A DNA stretch of 64,000 bases from Phyllostachys edulis. Lineage: Eukaryota; Streptophyta; Magnoliopsida; Poales; Poaceae. The notes beneath the pieces are model-generated. The model saw nothing but the letters and a program-made list of their open reading frames with translations. It was not told where the DNA came from and made no database searches. The translations under genes were made by a program, and so were the position numbers. The DNA is taken from contig CM070561.1 of the NCBI GenBank assembly GCA_036346405.1, positions 21,608,215 through 21,672,214 on the forward strand, given 5' to 3'. Below are positions 1 through 11,765 of the stretch, piece after piece (within the stretch, counting starts at the first letter, position 1; every line of letters begins with the position of its first letter).

Positions 1-328
1 GCTAAGATCACCTAGCTTCAGTGGCTACTTGAGGATTTTGGTGTTTCCGAGGATTTCGGTGTTTCCGCTTCTGCTCCATCTCCTCTCTTATCAGATAGTA
101 CTGGTGCGATCAGCATTGCTCGAGATCCCGTGAAGCATGAGCTCATCAAGCACATTGGATTGGATGCTTCATACATGCGATCACAGGTACAAGACCAAGT
201 TATTGATCTTTAGTATGTGCATTCAGAGTTTCAGTTAGCAGATTTCTTCACCAAGACACAGACTAGAGTTCAGCATAGCTTCTACCTCTCCAAACTCAGT
301 GTTGTTGATCCACCATAAGTCTGAGGGA
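1..328 (+). pseudogene. Ty1-copia RNase H C-terminus, broken
   Basis: This is the C-terminal end of a copia polyprotein (RNase H domain), entering from the left edge. The frame starting near base 16 reads through typical copia RNase H blocks: an SDSTGAISIARDPVKHE-type segment, KHIG, then a QLADFFTKTQTR-type tail and a stop at 326-328. It is dead: an in-frame TAG sits at 211-213. An 18-bp direct duplication at about 30-65 repeats the residues EDFGVS. A purine-rich tract (about 319-330) and an LTR follow directly, as expected for the 3' end of a copia element. The 5' part lies outside the window. Confidence 0.85.
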
Positions 329-331
329 TAG

Positions 332-437
332 TATTAGATATGTATATAGCTAGGGTGTTCTTTGCATATTGACAACCCTGTACATGTTATATATTGGCAT
401 TTTGGCCCATTGGAATAAATCAAGCCTCATTCCAACA
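332..437 (+). repeat. 3' LTR of the decayed copia element
   Basis: The sequence following the purine tract begins TATTAGATATG (expected TGTTAGATATG, so the first dinucleotide is mutated) and ends TTCCAACA, giving a short LTR of 106 bp. The position right after the pol stop and the TGTT...AACA-like ends support the call. The partner LTR is outside the window, so identity and TSD cannot be checked. Confidence 0.6.
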
Positions 438-1345
438 GTAACCACTAGCTGATCTAGGTGGAAGCACAAAACCAATACACACAGAAATGGAGAAAGCATG
501 TGAAAGGTAAGAGAGAGATCTGGGTAAATAGACCTGTTCTCAAGTGCAACTACCAACCTAAAATTGCCAAAAGGAAAGATTTAAGTCAGGGAACAATATA
601 TTTCCTCTGAAGAATCTAAGGACAGAAGACCAGATCCTTCAATTTTCAAAGAGTAAAACTATGTTTAACTCATTTACATATCCTACATTGGAAGTATATG
701 TAATTTGCACAATTCCAAAGGTACAAGAAGATAAAACAATTGAGTAAAACACTAAAATCCTCTTAATTCTACAAAACAACCGACAAAAAGTTACACCAAA
801 ATCATTAAAGCTGCTCAAAACTGACCTAAGATGCATAAGATCCTACCAACCCTTCAGACAGATTATAAAGGTGAGCGACTCTCCCTAGAGAGATCTCAAA
901 AGTAGCTCAAAGAGGCAAAGCAAGCAGAGTACACTTATATTTAGCTATTCAAGAACAGATTGTGCGGTACAAATGAACTCTTATGGAGCACCTCTATAGA
1001 AATTATCAAACAATTTCGCATTAATCGCAACTTGCATGTTATTATAAGGCTTTTTATGAAAGGCGGAGTTTAAACAAGTCCACCTTGGTCCAATCCAAAT
1101 TGCTCGAACGAAAAGTCGCCTTTTGTGAGGTCATGAATGCTCACATGGTGCGATGCATGGTACGACTTATGCTGCTTGACCATGTTACTCAAAATCCATT
1201 GCGAATTCCCAACTCTCAAAATGGTAGACTCCAGGAGAGAGAACATGCTATATAAAGAATGAAAGCTTTGTCTCCTAAATTGCACTCAACGTATTCTACT
1301 TGATTTCATATTTGCATGTGAGGAGTGAAGTTATCCTTGTGTGTC
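438..1345. other. No gene recognised
   Basis: AT-rich intergenic DNA between the copia LTR and the DVL/RTFL promoter. Open frames here are short and look random. It may hold upstream regulatory sequence of the small gene that follows, but I see no recognisable element. Confidence 0.5.
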
Positions 1346-1353
1346 TATAAAAG
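1346..1353 (+). promoter_or_regulatory. TATA box of the DVL/RTFL gene
   Basis: TATAAAAG lies 116 bp before the ATG at 1469. It is a canonical plant TATA sequence, so transcription would start around 1375-1385 and give a roughly 90-base leader. The leader contains no earlier ATG in the same frame that would extend the protein. Confidence 0.6.
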
Positions 1354-1468
1354 GCCATCATCTCTTCACATGCTAACCAAATCTGCCTAAACTCAATCAG
1401 CAAAGCCTTATAGCATGCTCTGCTTTCTACACTTCTAATCGAAATAAGTTGTAGTTAGCCTTGTAGAC

Positions 1469-1591
1469 ATGGGAGCAGAAAGCAGAAAGAAGATAGGAAG
1501 GGAGAAGTTCATTAGAGCCCTGAAAGATTGTCAAGCTCAGCTGTACATCGTCCGCTGGTGCCTGGTCAGGCTCCTCTGTTGGCACGACTGA
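1469..1591 (+). CDS. DEVIL/ROTUNDIFOLIA-LIKE (DVL/RTFL) small polypeptide, 40 aa
   Basis: A 40-residue protein from ATG 1469 to TGA 1589-1591. After a basic N-terminus (MGAESRKKIGREKF) it carries the hallmark RTF block: an FxxxLKDCQAQLYIVRW-type segment, then CLVRLLCWHD at the extreme C-terminus. The family is plant-specific. Its members are small, probably plasma-membrane-associated peptides that limit polar cell proliferation and alter organ shape when overexpressed; the conserved region is about 29 residues and usually ends in CWH. Everything needed is present and there is no intron, as is normal for the family. A TATA box and an AATAAA support an expressed gene. Odd points: Trp replaces the usual Arg in the RRC motif, and the N-terminal extension is very short. 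It is the only convincing ordinary host gene in the window. Confidence 0.85.
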   Translation: MGAESRKKIGREKFIRALKDCQAQLYIVRWCLVRLLCWHD

Positions 1592-1970
1592 CTCCAAGTA
1601 TTCAACACATTTGTTGTCTTTGCGTCATTTCAACTGAAGGTTTTCTTTTTGGCCGATATGAAACCTTCGGGAGAGCCATCTTATCCAGGTGTTAAGACCA
1701 AGAGCTAACTAGGACATCTATCTGCAGTTGGGTACATGCAAATTGAGAAATCAACCTCTTCTCCAGCTTGCCACTGAAGAAATTTTGTGATTTTTACCTT
1801 CTTTCTGCCTATTTAACTTAACATTTTGTATTGAATTACATCTGTTGTACATACCTTTAGAGTTAAGAGGGATCCATTTTTCTTTTTACATCTAATGAAA
1901 GGGTGGCCTGAAGGTGATCAAACTCTCTATAGATCATGCTGTCCTTCTGCAGTCACCTGATGTTCTATGG

Positions 1971-1976
1971 AATAAA
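1971..1976 (+). terminator. Candidate polyadenylation signal for DVL/RTFL
   Basis: AATAAA lies about 380 bp after the stop codon, followed by T-rich sequence. Plant poly(A) signals are loose, so this is only a plausible 3' end for the DVL/RTFL transcript. Confidence 0.3.
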
Positions 1977-2695
1977 AGAAGGTTTTATTCTCTCTCCACT
2001 TGAGCAGTTAAAGAGGAAACTGCAATATTACTTCATTATTGTCCCTTTTTATCTCCCTTCAGCATCTCTTTCACAGCTCAATGAAATAGCAAATATTTTA
2101 CTGTAACAAATCTTCCATTATCATTTTCAGTTAGAAGATGTAACCACAGTTGCAATTAAAAATTCTGTTGTTGTAACCCTTGGTGCAACAAACAGACAAT
2201 AATAACAACAAATATTAAATTTGTACGGTGGAAGCTACATGAAATATATCACACAAAGTAAGCAAGTGTCCATGTTATCTGATGTGAAGTATGTCAGAAA
2301 TAATCTTCTCTATCTGCATGACTGAACAGCATGTCCAGATCAGAAACATAGAAGAGTAAAGCAGCAAGTTGCTTATGGAATCTCTAGTTTTGTTCAATTA
2401 AGAGCATCATGGATAAGAAGTAGCTTCCTCGCCCATCAAAGATATGATCGGCAGAGTAGCTACCTAACCATCAAAAGCAATAAGCGCCATTTTTTGAATG
2501 CTAATGCCTATGGTACAGTTTGGTTAGTTTCGTGTTTTCAATTTTGACTTTGACTTCCCTATGTTATAACAATGCACTCCGATTCACCCATCTTACCGAA
2601 TAGAGTTCATTGACCTTGAGCCATTTGAATAATAGAACATAGCTCATCTTCTATTGGCAAGGAACTGAACCACTTGGGATTTACTTATATACAAA
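1977..2695. other. No gene recognised (3' flank of DVL/RTFL)
   Basis: AT-rich DNA without a readable coding region, RNA gene or transposon end that I can name. It runs up to the Helitron-like terminus at 2696. Confidence 0.45.
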
Positions 2696-3030
2696 CTAGT
2701 CATATGCCCATGCGTTGCAATGGAACCACAAAAGATACGGAACCACAAAAAAAAGTGACACATAAAAACAGAATCAACCTTCTTTCAGGGGCTCAGCAAT
2801 GGAGACCACACTGAGGATGGTGCCAAAGTTTAAGGAGGCAATGGCAGGCATGGAGAAAGGATAGTGGGGAGGGGTGGCGACTGGCGACGATGGAAGTAGC
2901 ACCTGTGGTAACATAGGAAAAAGGAGGAGACACAAGAGGAGGTGAAATTGGTGGCCATAGAGATAGTGTGAGGGCAAGACCTACTGACAAGTGGACCCCA
3001 TTTTTTACATTCATATTAATGTGCAAACTT
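2696..3030 (-). mobile_element. 3' terminus of a minus-strand Helitron (extent unknown)
   Basis: Read on the minus strand, the segment ends with a short imperfect palindrome around GCAACGCATGGGCATATGA followed by CTAG and T. That is the CTRR-type 3' end with an upstream hairpin shared by many grass Helitrons. A similar end (GCAACGTACGGACACATGA then CTAG) closes the Helitron at 26018-26021. The element would extend rightward from 2696; its 5' TC end was not found. The adjacent 2780-3020 segment is GC-rich and may be captured sequence. The right limit given here is arbitrary. Confidence 0.5.
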
Positions 3031-4318
3031 CCCTTGTTAGATTATGTTATGTTTAGCAAGATTAAACACTATACATAAATTGAAATTTTGCACACAAAAC
3101 AAAAAATTATGGTTGAGTGAAAATATTTTACAGATCTGACTTTTGGTATTACCCAGTGATAAAATAGCTGAGGATTTGAGAATTTTTCTCCTGATCTTTC
3201 AAATTGGATCTTGTTCTCCCTTGTCAATGTGCTTGCTAAATTCATGGGTCAAAAGATCGATCCTATCCAAACCGTGAAGCCAGTTCAACCACAAATTCAT
3301 GGGCACGACAAAATGGCCAGTTCATTCACCGTAGAATCTCTCCTCAGAGAGGGCACTGCAACCTTTGCTTTTTTTCAAGCTAGATGAAATTACTTCCACC
3401 AATTTTTGTCACCTCTGGAATGTACCATCTGCTGACTGAATTTATGGCATGACAACTACAGAATACTGACGGCAACTGAATACAAGCTGCTTTGAGTTAC
3501 AAGAAAAGAGATGAAATGGGAACTAACTTTTTGCTATGCCTAGTACACATTCTTGGAGCCAATCTAAACACCGAAATGCACGGTTTGCACTCATCAACTC
3601 TGTCGTATGTGTAATTTTTCCATCAAATGTACTCTCAAGTCTCAATCCCTCGACAAGTGTGTTGTTAATTCAGGAGGTATGGTTTTTATTATGCACAAAA
3701 TCTTCGTCTCTGCACAAAGAAACTAAAATGGTGAAACCGACAATGGAACAACAATCCGGTCCAAGTTCAAAGATGAAAAGAAAGGAAAGTAGTTGATCTT
3801 ATGCGTAGCTTTGATCAAATCACTTCCTCTATTGACTCGCAATTTCGGTTGTTTATCACGGTAGCTTAAAAGACTCGATCAATGGAAGTGGGAAATTTGT
3901 ATTTTCAATTGAAATTGGCAGCAACATTTAAATGATAAATGATAATTTCCAATGGGGCTATGAAAATCTTGAATAATCTATGTCTCAAAGATCCTTAAGG
4001 ATTGTTGCAGTCCTTGTAGTAATGAGCGTGATAGCTAAGAATACTATAAGAAAGAAGGTCTTTAGCTGCCCTGTTTTTTAATTAAAAGTTCAAGTTGTCT
4101 TGCAAGTGTTTGTTTTCTACCTTCTTACTGTGCCTGCCGGTTTCCAACATTTCAAATTCTTTGTAGTTTTGTGCCATGTTTAATAATATAAAATGTATGC
4201 TATTGATAGTAACATATAGCCAGCCTTCTAATTTTAGTATATTTTCTTATTTATAGTATTTTCTAAACTTTGAAATACAGATATGCTTGTATGAAAAGTA
4301 ATGTTAATGAAAGCTTAC
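3031..4318. other. No gene recognised
   Basis: AT-rich sequence with no coding similarity I recognise on either strand. It may belong to the Helitron ending at 2696 or to the old CACTA element inferred further right. Confidence 0.4.
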
Positions 4319-4568
4319 CTTCTTTGTCCGTTCCAGATCAAATTCAATACATTTTATTCTATCCCATGATTCCAAGAGGGACCATTCTTTCTCCAGGGGA
4401 ATCTCTATGGGCTTGCTGCCAAGCTCATCGACCTTACCCTCGAGCCTTTTGAAGGCACTCGATGACAGGACTGATGTGGTCCAAACTGAAAGTCTCCACT
4501 GCTGGATGATCATCGAAAATTGGTTCGGGCTCAGCTGGAGGCAGTGGATTGTCAACCCATGTCTCCTG
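4319..4568 (-). pseudogene. Captured exon of a coiled-coil protein, possibly Sec14/SFH-like C-terminus
   Basis: On the minus strand an AG acceptor precedes base 4568 and a clean GTAAGC donor follows base 4319. The exon reads QETWVDNPLPPAEPEPIFDD and onward, then shifts by one frame into a heptad-like helix: LEGKVDELGSKPIEIPLEKE, later LESWDRIKCIE, ending FDLERTKK. The pattern LExKVxxLxSKPxExPxEKE...RIxxIExDLxxTKK resembles the coiled-coil tail of plant Sec14-like phosphatidylinositol transfer (SFH) proteins, but the match is from memory and weak. The frameshift and lack of neighbouring exons make it a fragment. It is on the same strand as the other captured exons of the inferred minus-strand CACTA element. 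Confidence 0.4.
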
Positions 4569-5251
4569 CTGAACATATACAATGTGGAAGAAGGCGAAAA
4601 CTTTGACAATCAAAGCCAGCAGTAATCTGAAAAATGGATAGAATTTTCCATTGTCTGTAATATCTTTGGTACTACTATACCACGTTTGTAGCTTGAGGAA
4701 CCTAGGGAAGGCAGAAATAGAAATACGTGAACAGACTACTCAAGGCAAACAAGAGTGCTCCAAAGGTGAAGAACTCAAAATAATAAGTACATGGCTTGTT
4801 ATGTCATTAATGCATAGGGATACGCATCATACCATCGTAGAATAATAAGAACATTAGCTAACCAACTTCAGATGTTATATACCCTACATTACTATTTAGC
4901 TGGTTGTTAAGGTCTCTTGCTACTTGCACATATAATCGTCTCATTACATATAATTCATGGTTGATAATTTTGTTGTCGAACAGTGGTATTCCCACCAGGC
5001 ATTTTTGCTTAAATACCCACCTCACGTGGTAGCTGACAAACAAATTCCAACATATGCAATACAACTCGCTAAGAAATTTGAAGGCTGCCATCGTTGGTGG
5101 ATTTGCAACAATGGATAGTTCCAGATATAATGTAGGAAAGTCAATTTACACATTCAACTATGGCTGCAGAGATGGAAGAATTTTCCCGCAAGAACTAAAA
5201 ACATATTTTTGTAGCAACATCTCCAACTCTTTAAAAAGGCAAGGATGTACC
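4569..5251. other. No gene recognised (probable body of the old minus-strand CACTA element)
   Basis: AT-rich, intron-like sequence upstream (minus sense) of the coiled-coil exon. It ends at the GTACC target site (5247-5251) of the LTR insertion. Confidence 0.4.
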
Positions 5252-5809
5252 TGTAACATCCCAAATGCATAATTGGGGTTATTCAAGTATAATTATATGT
5301 GTAGAAATTAAAACTTTTTCTCACATCTTGAAAACCCCTAATCTCTTATGTAATTCTTGTCCAAGAGTTGTGTAATCCAAAAACACAAAGCTCTTGTTGA
5401 CCCAAAAGTCGAATTCATTTTTCCAATTGTCTAAATCTGGTGTCAAACATTGGAATATATTTTCCTTGGTCCCAAAACTGATGTGGGACCCCTCTGAAAA
5501 ATATCACAAGTTGTAAAACTAGTTTGATAAATTTTGGAGGTAAAACAATCCTTTAAACAACCTTAACGAATTTCCTGAGAAAAATGCATTGCATAATAAC
5601 CTCTGGAAATTTTATGCAAGGTTAATCTCATTGTCAGCAAGCTCCAGTTAAAATTTTATCAAATTTGGAGTTCATTTGCTATCTCAAATAATTCGCTAAG
5701 TTTCATTTGTTAAAAACTAAATTTAAAAGCCTACTGCTCCTTGGGCTAGCCACTTTGCAAAGTCGACCAACCCAACCCCATCTGACCTCCTTCCCCACCT
5801 TGATGAGGT

Positions 5810-8480
5810 CGTAGCCGTTGGATCCAATCCAAAGGCCACGACCTCCCCCTCAACCAACGCACCCAGGACCTCCCCTTCGTAGTCCTCTGGACCGCGTGGA
5901 CCTCCTCGGGTCAACGTGGGCGCCAGACCTCCTCCATGGTCAACACCGCAAAGGCTTTCCCACCTCATCAGTCGAACTGTTGGATCAAAGATCCACGGTC
6001 ATGACCTCCCCTGTGTTAAATCCCAAAGACCTCCTTCGATATCTATCACCTTGTCTGGTCATAGCCCTTGGATTAAGATCCAACCGCTCGACCTCCCTTG
6101 TTATCAAACCTCAAAACCACCTTCCACCTTGGCGAGGTCATAGTTGTTGGATTTACATCCAACCGCCTCGACCTCCCTCCCGTTAAGCTAAGCAAACTTC
6201 CCACCTACATGAGGTCACACCATTGGATCAAAAATCCATGGTCGCGACCTCCTCCTCTTAAGCTAACTATCGACCTCCTTTGCACTCACTTGAGGTCGTG
6301 GCCGTTGGATCGATCCAATGACCCACGACCTCCCTCAAAATATCTAGCGACAAGACCTCCCCTATCTCATGTTGTGCACCGCTGATTTGAAATCACGGTC
6401 ACGACCTCCTCTGGTCTCATGCGATCGATCTCCTCACAAGACGTGAGGTCGTTGCCCTTAGATCTAAATCCAAAGGCCATGATCTCCGTGTGTGTTGTGC
6501 AAGCTCAAGCCCTCCTTTGCGCCACGCGTGCGAGGCTCAGACCTCCTGTCTTGATCAACACCGTTGGATCAAAATCCAAAGGTCTTGACCTCCCTCGCAC
6601 TTCACGCAAAGCCTCGAGACCTCCCTTTGGTTGTGTGCCCTTGGATTTTAATCCAAAGGCCATGACCTCCCCTCATGTCTTATGTTGGCGTCAAGCAAGT
6701 TAAGACCTCACAGAGGTCCGCGACTGCTGGATGGAGATCCAACGCTTTGGACCTCTGTCCCATTTTCCCACGGCGCTTACACATTAAGGAAATCGGAGGG
6801 CCACGACCTCCCAATCCTTGATCGTATGGTGGGACCTCCTCCCGACCATTTGAGCGTAACAGTTCAAAATTGTCATCCGATGGTTAGGGCCTCTCCTGTG
6901 TTTTATCCAACGGCCATAAGGACCTCCCCGTTCTTCTCCTTTCTCAAGGCGCTGCAAGGCCTCTGGCGATGGAGTTAATGCCCACCGTCCCATTGTGTAC
7001 TTATAACAACTCTTTGTCGACCAAGCATTTAATGCGGTCACCTTCCGCTCTCTCGTCAAGACAGTTCGCACCTTGTCAACTTTACATCTTGTCCAATGCC
7101 CTAGACCGTGCCATGGGCCAAGCTCACCATGAGCTTAGCCGGTGGTCCATGACCTCCTGTGCCCTAAGTATAAAGCCTCCCCATTGTCTTGGTTGGCTTC
7201 CTTTGCACACCATTGTTCCTTGGCTTACACCCCTGTCTTTGTGAGCTCTAAACCACCAAAGCTTCCTTGGCCGCCATTCTTTGGAGCTTGAAGCCCCTCG
7301 GTGGGCAAGGGTCGCTGGAGATTTCTTCTCCTCTCCTTGCTTCCATTTGTGCCTTCCCTTTGGGACCAAGACCTAACTTGTTTTGGTTTGGGCATTTACA
7401 GAGGTGGACAAAGGGGATCTTGAGCTGGAGTCAGAGCCGTGGAGCAACCTCATCTTCCTCGGCTCCGGTCTTCACCTTCCTCCACTTCCCGGCGCCTTAG
7501 GACCTCGGGTAAACCTCCTGCTAGTCCTTTAGCGGCTGGCACCCGCTGAATGATGTCGCGGAGCTTTTATTTGGGCGACGCTTGAATGTCACGCGAGCTT
7601 CCTTTTGCGTTTTGGATTTTGGCCGTGTGGTGCCTTCGTTGTCCTCTCGGCTCACGGCGTTTAAGGCCGCCGCCGCCGCTGAGAGTAGGCCCACAGATGC
7701 GCTCGCTATTGCGGTCCGGCGGTGCCCTCGGTCGGCGCCGTGCGTTCTAAATCGCCGGCGATAAGCCGTGGGACGTCCTCAAATCTTTGTCGGACGTCCC
7801 GACCATGCCATTGTCGTTTAGGGCAGAGATTCACCGCTTTAAATGCCTCAATCATTGCAATCATGGGGTTAGCGTTAAATGCCATTAACCTGTCTTTTGC
7901 GCGCATTTAAGACCTCCGTAGCGGACCTCCTCGTTGTCCCGGCGCATTTATTCCATGTCCGAAGCGGCGTGGTCGTGAGCTCAGGGGCGCCCATGACCTC
8001 CTCCGAGGAGATCGGAGCGCCCAAGACCTCCCCTGCGCGATCGTGGCCGCCTGACCTCTCCGGAGGTCTGTGGACGTTAGGACCTCCCTAGGTTATCTCG
8101 GTGCTCATGACCTCCCGGGTAGATCTTGACCGTCAAGGTCCTCCCTCGGACGATCTGAACCATCGAGGACCTCCTTGAACATCTGGACCGCCCAGGACCT
8201 CCCCTGTGAGGTCCTCGACGATATAGATCTTCCTTAGGGAGATCTTGATAGTTTAGATCTTCCTTTGGAAGATCTCAACCGCTGAGGACCTCCCTTTAGA
8301 TCTGGTCCGTCCGGACCTCCCTCATCGTTGTGGTCCGTTGGATTCTCCATCTGCGGCCACGACCTCCCTCACCTCGCGCATGTGCGTTGCTAGGAGGTCC
8401 AGGGGCCTCTGGACCTCGCGGCTGCAGTGTGTGCGTTACCTCTGGGAGGTCTCGAGCCGTTAGATCTATGATCCGTGGCT
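5810..8480 (+). repeat. Degenerate array of palindromic ~80-bp modules within the LTR U3/R
   Basis: About a dozen units between 5810 and 6920 share the design CCGTTGGATC, a short spacer, GATCCAANGG, then a CACGACCTCC-like block, spaced roughly 70-110 bp. More GACCTCC blocks continue, less regularly, to about 8480. The core is an inverted repeat (TTGGATC/GATCCAA). Only a few such cores, with different accompanying blocks (GGTCCGAACGTTC), occur in the related LTR at 32560-32910, so this copy or subfamily has expanded or diverged here. The array flanks and overlaps the TATA box, so a role as an LTR enhancer is possible but not shown. Confidence 0.7.
7169..7175 (+). promoter_or_regulatory. TATA box of the giant LTR
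   Basis: TATAAAG lies in the middle of the LTR, at the position expected for a U3 promoter. The related inverse copy has an equivalent TATAAAA at 33821-33830 (minus strand). Confidence 0.5.
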
Positions 8481-10882
8481 CACGTCCTCCCATGCCTTTG
8501 TGATTTTTAGAAATTCCGGTGAGCTCTAGTATAAACTGAAATAAGGTATAAACTTTAGAATTTCATATCTTTGTCGTTTTAAATCCAACCGAGGTCATTC
8601 AAATTGTGTTAGCTCTGACTTGAACTTGACTTTAATCCCAAAAATGATTGTAAGTTGAGTTCAACTCGAGCTCTGATTTTGCTGTTAGATTTTGAAACCA
8701 ACTTTAAATGTGCACTCAAATTAATGCTTAACTTGTAAAATACATAACTAATGCTCTGTAGATTATTTTTGAGTGAGACCAACTTTGTTGGTTTCCTCCA
8801 TTAATGGTTTTACTATGAACATTAGTTTTGAGCATGTTGTTGCTAGGAAAATGAGGACTTGTGCATTATAATTTTGTTCAAGTTCTTGTTTTTGAAAATT
8901 TGTAGAGAGTGCAATATAGCTCCAAATGAGATGAACTCAATTGTGTTATTCATCTCATGAGGTGCTGGTTTTACAGTAAAATTTCAGCTTCACTTCTGTT
9001 CTAGAAAATGTTGCCTCATAATTAAATTAATGAATAGTGCAGTTTGGTATTTTAGGGGCTGAGCAGAATTGTTTTGCTCATAACTTTTGCATTGAGAATC
9101 CAAATCAATTGGTTCTTGTTGCAAAATTCCCTAAAAATCACCCTCTTGCTTCTGTAGAAAATTCAGAGAATTTGGAGTTCGTTTGTTGTGCTGTCTTTGT
9201 TGTTTTTCGTCGTTCTTATCGGTTCTTTCTCGCCTTCCCGTTAGGTTTCGACATTTGTGGTGATCCCGAGAGTGACCCTCCGCAACAAATTGACCAGCAA
9301 CAGCAAGGCAAGCAGTTTGATCATTTCCATCATTGTCCCATTACCTTAAAGCTTAATATCTCGTTTTACTTCTATGTATGCATGCTACTTTGTGTTAAAT
9401 GTCGCTAGCAAGCCTATAGTTGCATAATCTGTAGGAATTGTTTATCCTCTACTACCATGAGCCTAGGTTATTTGCTGTGGTGGGAGCTCGTTGGATGAGC
9501 TCCTATCACTTAGTAGTTCGATTTAAATTGCTTAGACATGCTTAGTTTTCGATAGAAATGGGCGATCATCGACTTAGTCGATGGTCTTGATCACTCAAAA
9601 CTGATTATTACTCCTATATGTCCGGCACTTGTGCTTTGATTAATTTGTAAAATCAAAAACTGAAAATAAAAGATTGATTTAGACTTGGGCATATTGGATG
9701 GATGGCGTGGTTTTTGGATGTGGTGGTATGCAGGTCCCTAAGGACCGAGTACTTGGGTCACTAAGCAGCGATTTTGCGTGCTAACCACACGAGGGCATAT
9801 GGAACCCTCTTGACTAAGTACTTTAGGCGGTGTTAATTGGGGTCGCTCGGTTGGTGTGTTTTAAAGATAAAATGTGTGTGTGATGTGGGAGGAGCATTAG
9901 CTTCGGGTAGGTTGTGTGATGTCTCCTTCTCCCGTGGGTTGTGCGACTCAAATTAGCATTGTCCATTGGAAATGTCTCGTAGGACTTAGCCGTGCTTGAA
10001 GATACCAAAGGTAGTGTGCCTAATGGAAAGGCGATGCGGCGTGTGGGTGCAGTGGTACACCCCGCAGGATAAAACTATTGAATAGCCTCGCCCTAGGTTA
10101 TGGACATGCTTGGTAAGGTCGTTCAAGACTAGACTACAACCTTTAATTAAAACTTGACATGGTTGGTATGAGCAGGGAGTTCATGCTATTGTTGTGGTGA
10201 CTTGGGTTGGTCACTTCGAGGTTGTTCTTGTTGTTGTTACCATGTTATTTATCTCGTTGTTATTTCAACAATTAAAATGCTTTGTCAAATTGCTTTCAAT
10301 CTACTATATTATTGCAAATGAAAACTTGCTTTGTGCTTAAATGAGTCCAAAGCCTCATCCACTTAAATAAAGCTTGCATATAGCTAAATTATAGTTCGTT
10401 ATCTTACGTCAGGTCTTGCAGTACAATAAACAATTTATTGTACTCATTTGCTTTGCTTAACAACTTTGTTGCAAAGGAGGTAGAGCCCAAAGGGCTTTAC
10501 TTTTGTAATTTGTCTTGGTGGTTGGGAAAGCGACTAGCTTGGCGGTCGGTCGATTGCCTTGTGGGCTAAAGGCACACTTGGTTGGCTCTTATTTTGGGCC
10601 ATCTTTATGGCACTTTTGCTTCGCTTATGTATCTTTGTAGTTCTGTTGTTATTTGGCCTAAGGGCCCTCTTTGTAATAACCTATCCTTATTTATATTAAC
10701 CACGGTTTGTTGCTTATGTTCTATGTGTGTATGGAATTGATACATTCTTTTGTTGTGAGGTATGTATCTTGCATTCTAGGAGTATACATCTCTCGAGACT
10801 GGGTTTATTTGGTTGATAATACTAGGGTCAATTGGATGACTAAGTATTATGAGCTTAATAAACGTCGGGGTCTCACAGTACC

Positions 10883-11123
10883 AGATCGTGTGATCACTAA
10901 TCTCGCCATCTTTCTTCTCACAATTTCCTCTCCCCACCTAAAATTGAACCAAAAGATGAATAGAAAAGAACAATCAGTATCAAACATCCAATGCTCCAAC
11001 TGATGAGGCCAATCAAAAGAATTGGTGAAACTGAAGTGCGCACCATGTCCATGTCAGAATCCAATCCCTTCTGATCCGCATCAGGGTTGGAAGTGCCATC
11101 TCTATCCGCAGACTTGATGGTGA
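10883..11123 (-). other. Residual segment of the old CACTA element with a possible membrane-spanning exon
   Basis: This short stretch lies between two insertions. On the minus strand an open frame (within 10918-11175) encodes an acidic stretch followed by a hydrophobic run of about 25 residues (SPILLIGLISWSIGCLILIV). I do not recognise the protein. It continues the minus-strand series of possible captured exons. The TGA target site of the next CACTA is at 11121-11123. Confidence 0.3.
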
Positions 11124-11765
11124 CAATACTACAAAAGGCTATATCGGGCGCCTCATCACGCAGACGGTTGATCAAAACCGCTCAGATATATGCAATCATA
11201 GGCGGTTTTGGCTTAGAGACCGTCTATGTTATCGCTACGCTAAAAATCGTATGTGAAGAGGTAATATCACGAGGCAGTTCATAATGAAAACCGTCAGTGA
11301 AGTATCACGCAGCGATTCTTAACAATAACCGCTCGTGATAATTCTACATATCACGAGCATTTTTCAACAAACAATATGCGTGATATTACTACATATCACA
11401 GATGGTTTTAATTATAACCATACGTGATAATATCGCTCTGACACCTCATTGAAGCTCGATGAGTTTCTTCGCCGCTATCGTCTCTTCATCGCATCAATGC
11501 CGCCGGTTCCCCGTCGTCTCTTAAATCTCACGCTCCAAATTTATTCCTTGTTTTATAAAAGGATCATCCGCCATCGAAGATGATCATCCCCACATATAAG
11601 CGATCTACTACTTCTAAAAAGCGTAAATTTGCCTCTTACATTTCCTTGTCGCGGCATTGATGGCCTACTGGCCGTCTTGTCTGAACATCTCTCCGGTTAT
11701 GCGTTGGCGAGATCTTTGCGAAAGAACAATGTTTCAACAGTGTCTTCACTTCTCTGTCCGAGGAT

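Larger units (their letters stand above)
5252..10877 (+). mobile_element. Giant solo LTR, 5.6 kb, with TSD
   Basis: The unit starts TGTAACATCCCAAATG and ends GGGGTCTCACA. It is flanked by a perfect 5-bp target duplication, GTACC (5247-5251 and 10878-10882). TGTAAC...CTCACA ends are typical of grass Ty3-gypsy-like LTRs. I see no primer-binding site, no gag/pol frame and no second copy of the ends inside, so the unit behaves as one very long LTR left by recombination. A TATA box lies at 7169, giving a U3 of about 1.9 kb. A related copy in inverse orientation occupies 29981-34776. Open frames inside (for example 9037-9408) show no transposon domain and are probably accidental. Confidence 0.75.

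Noticed and set aside
9037..9408. 123-codon frame inside the giant LTR
   Set aside because: No similarity to gag or other retroelement proteins, and no counterpart seen in the second LTR copy.
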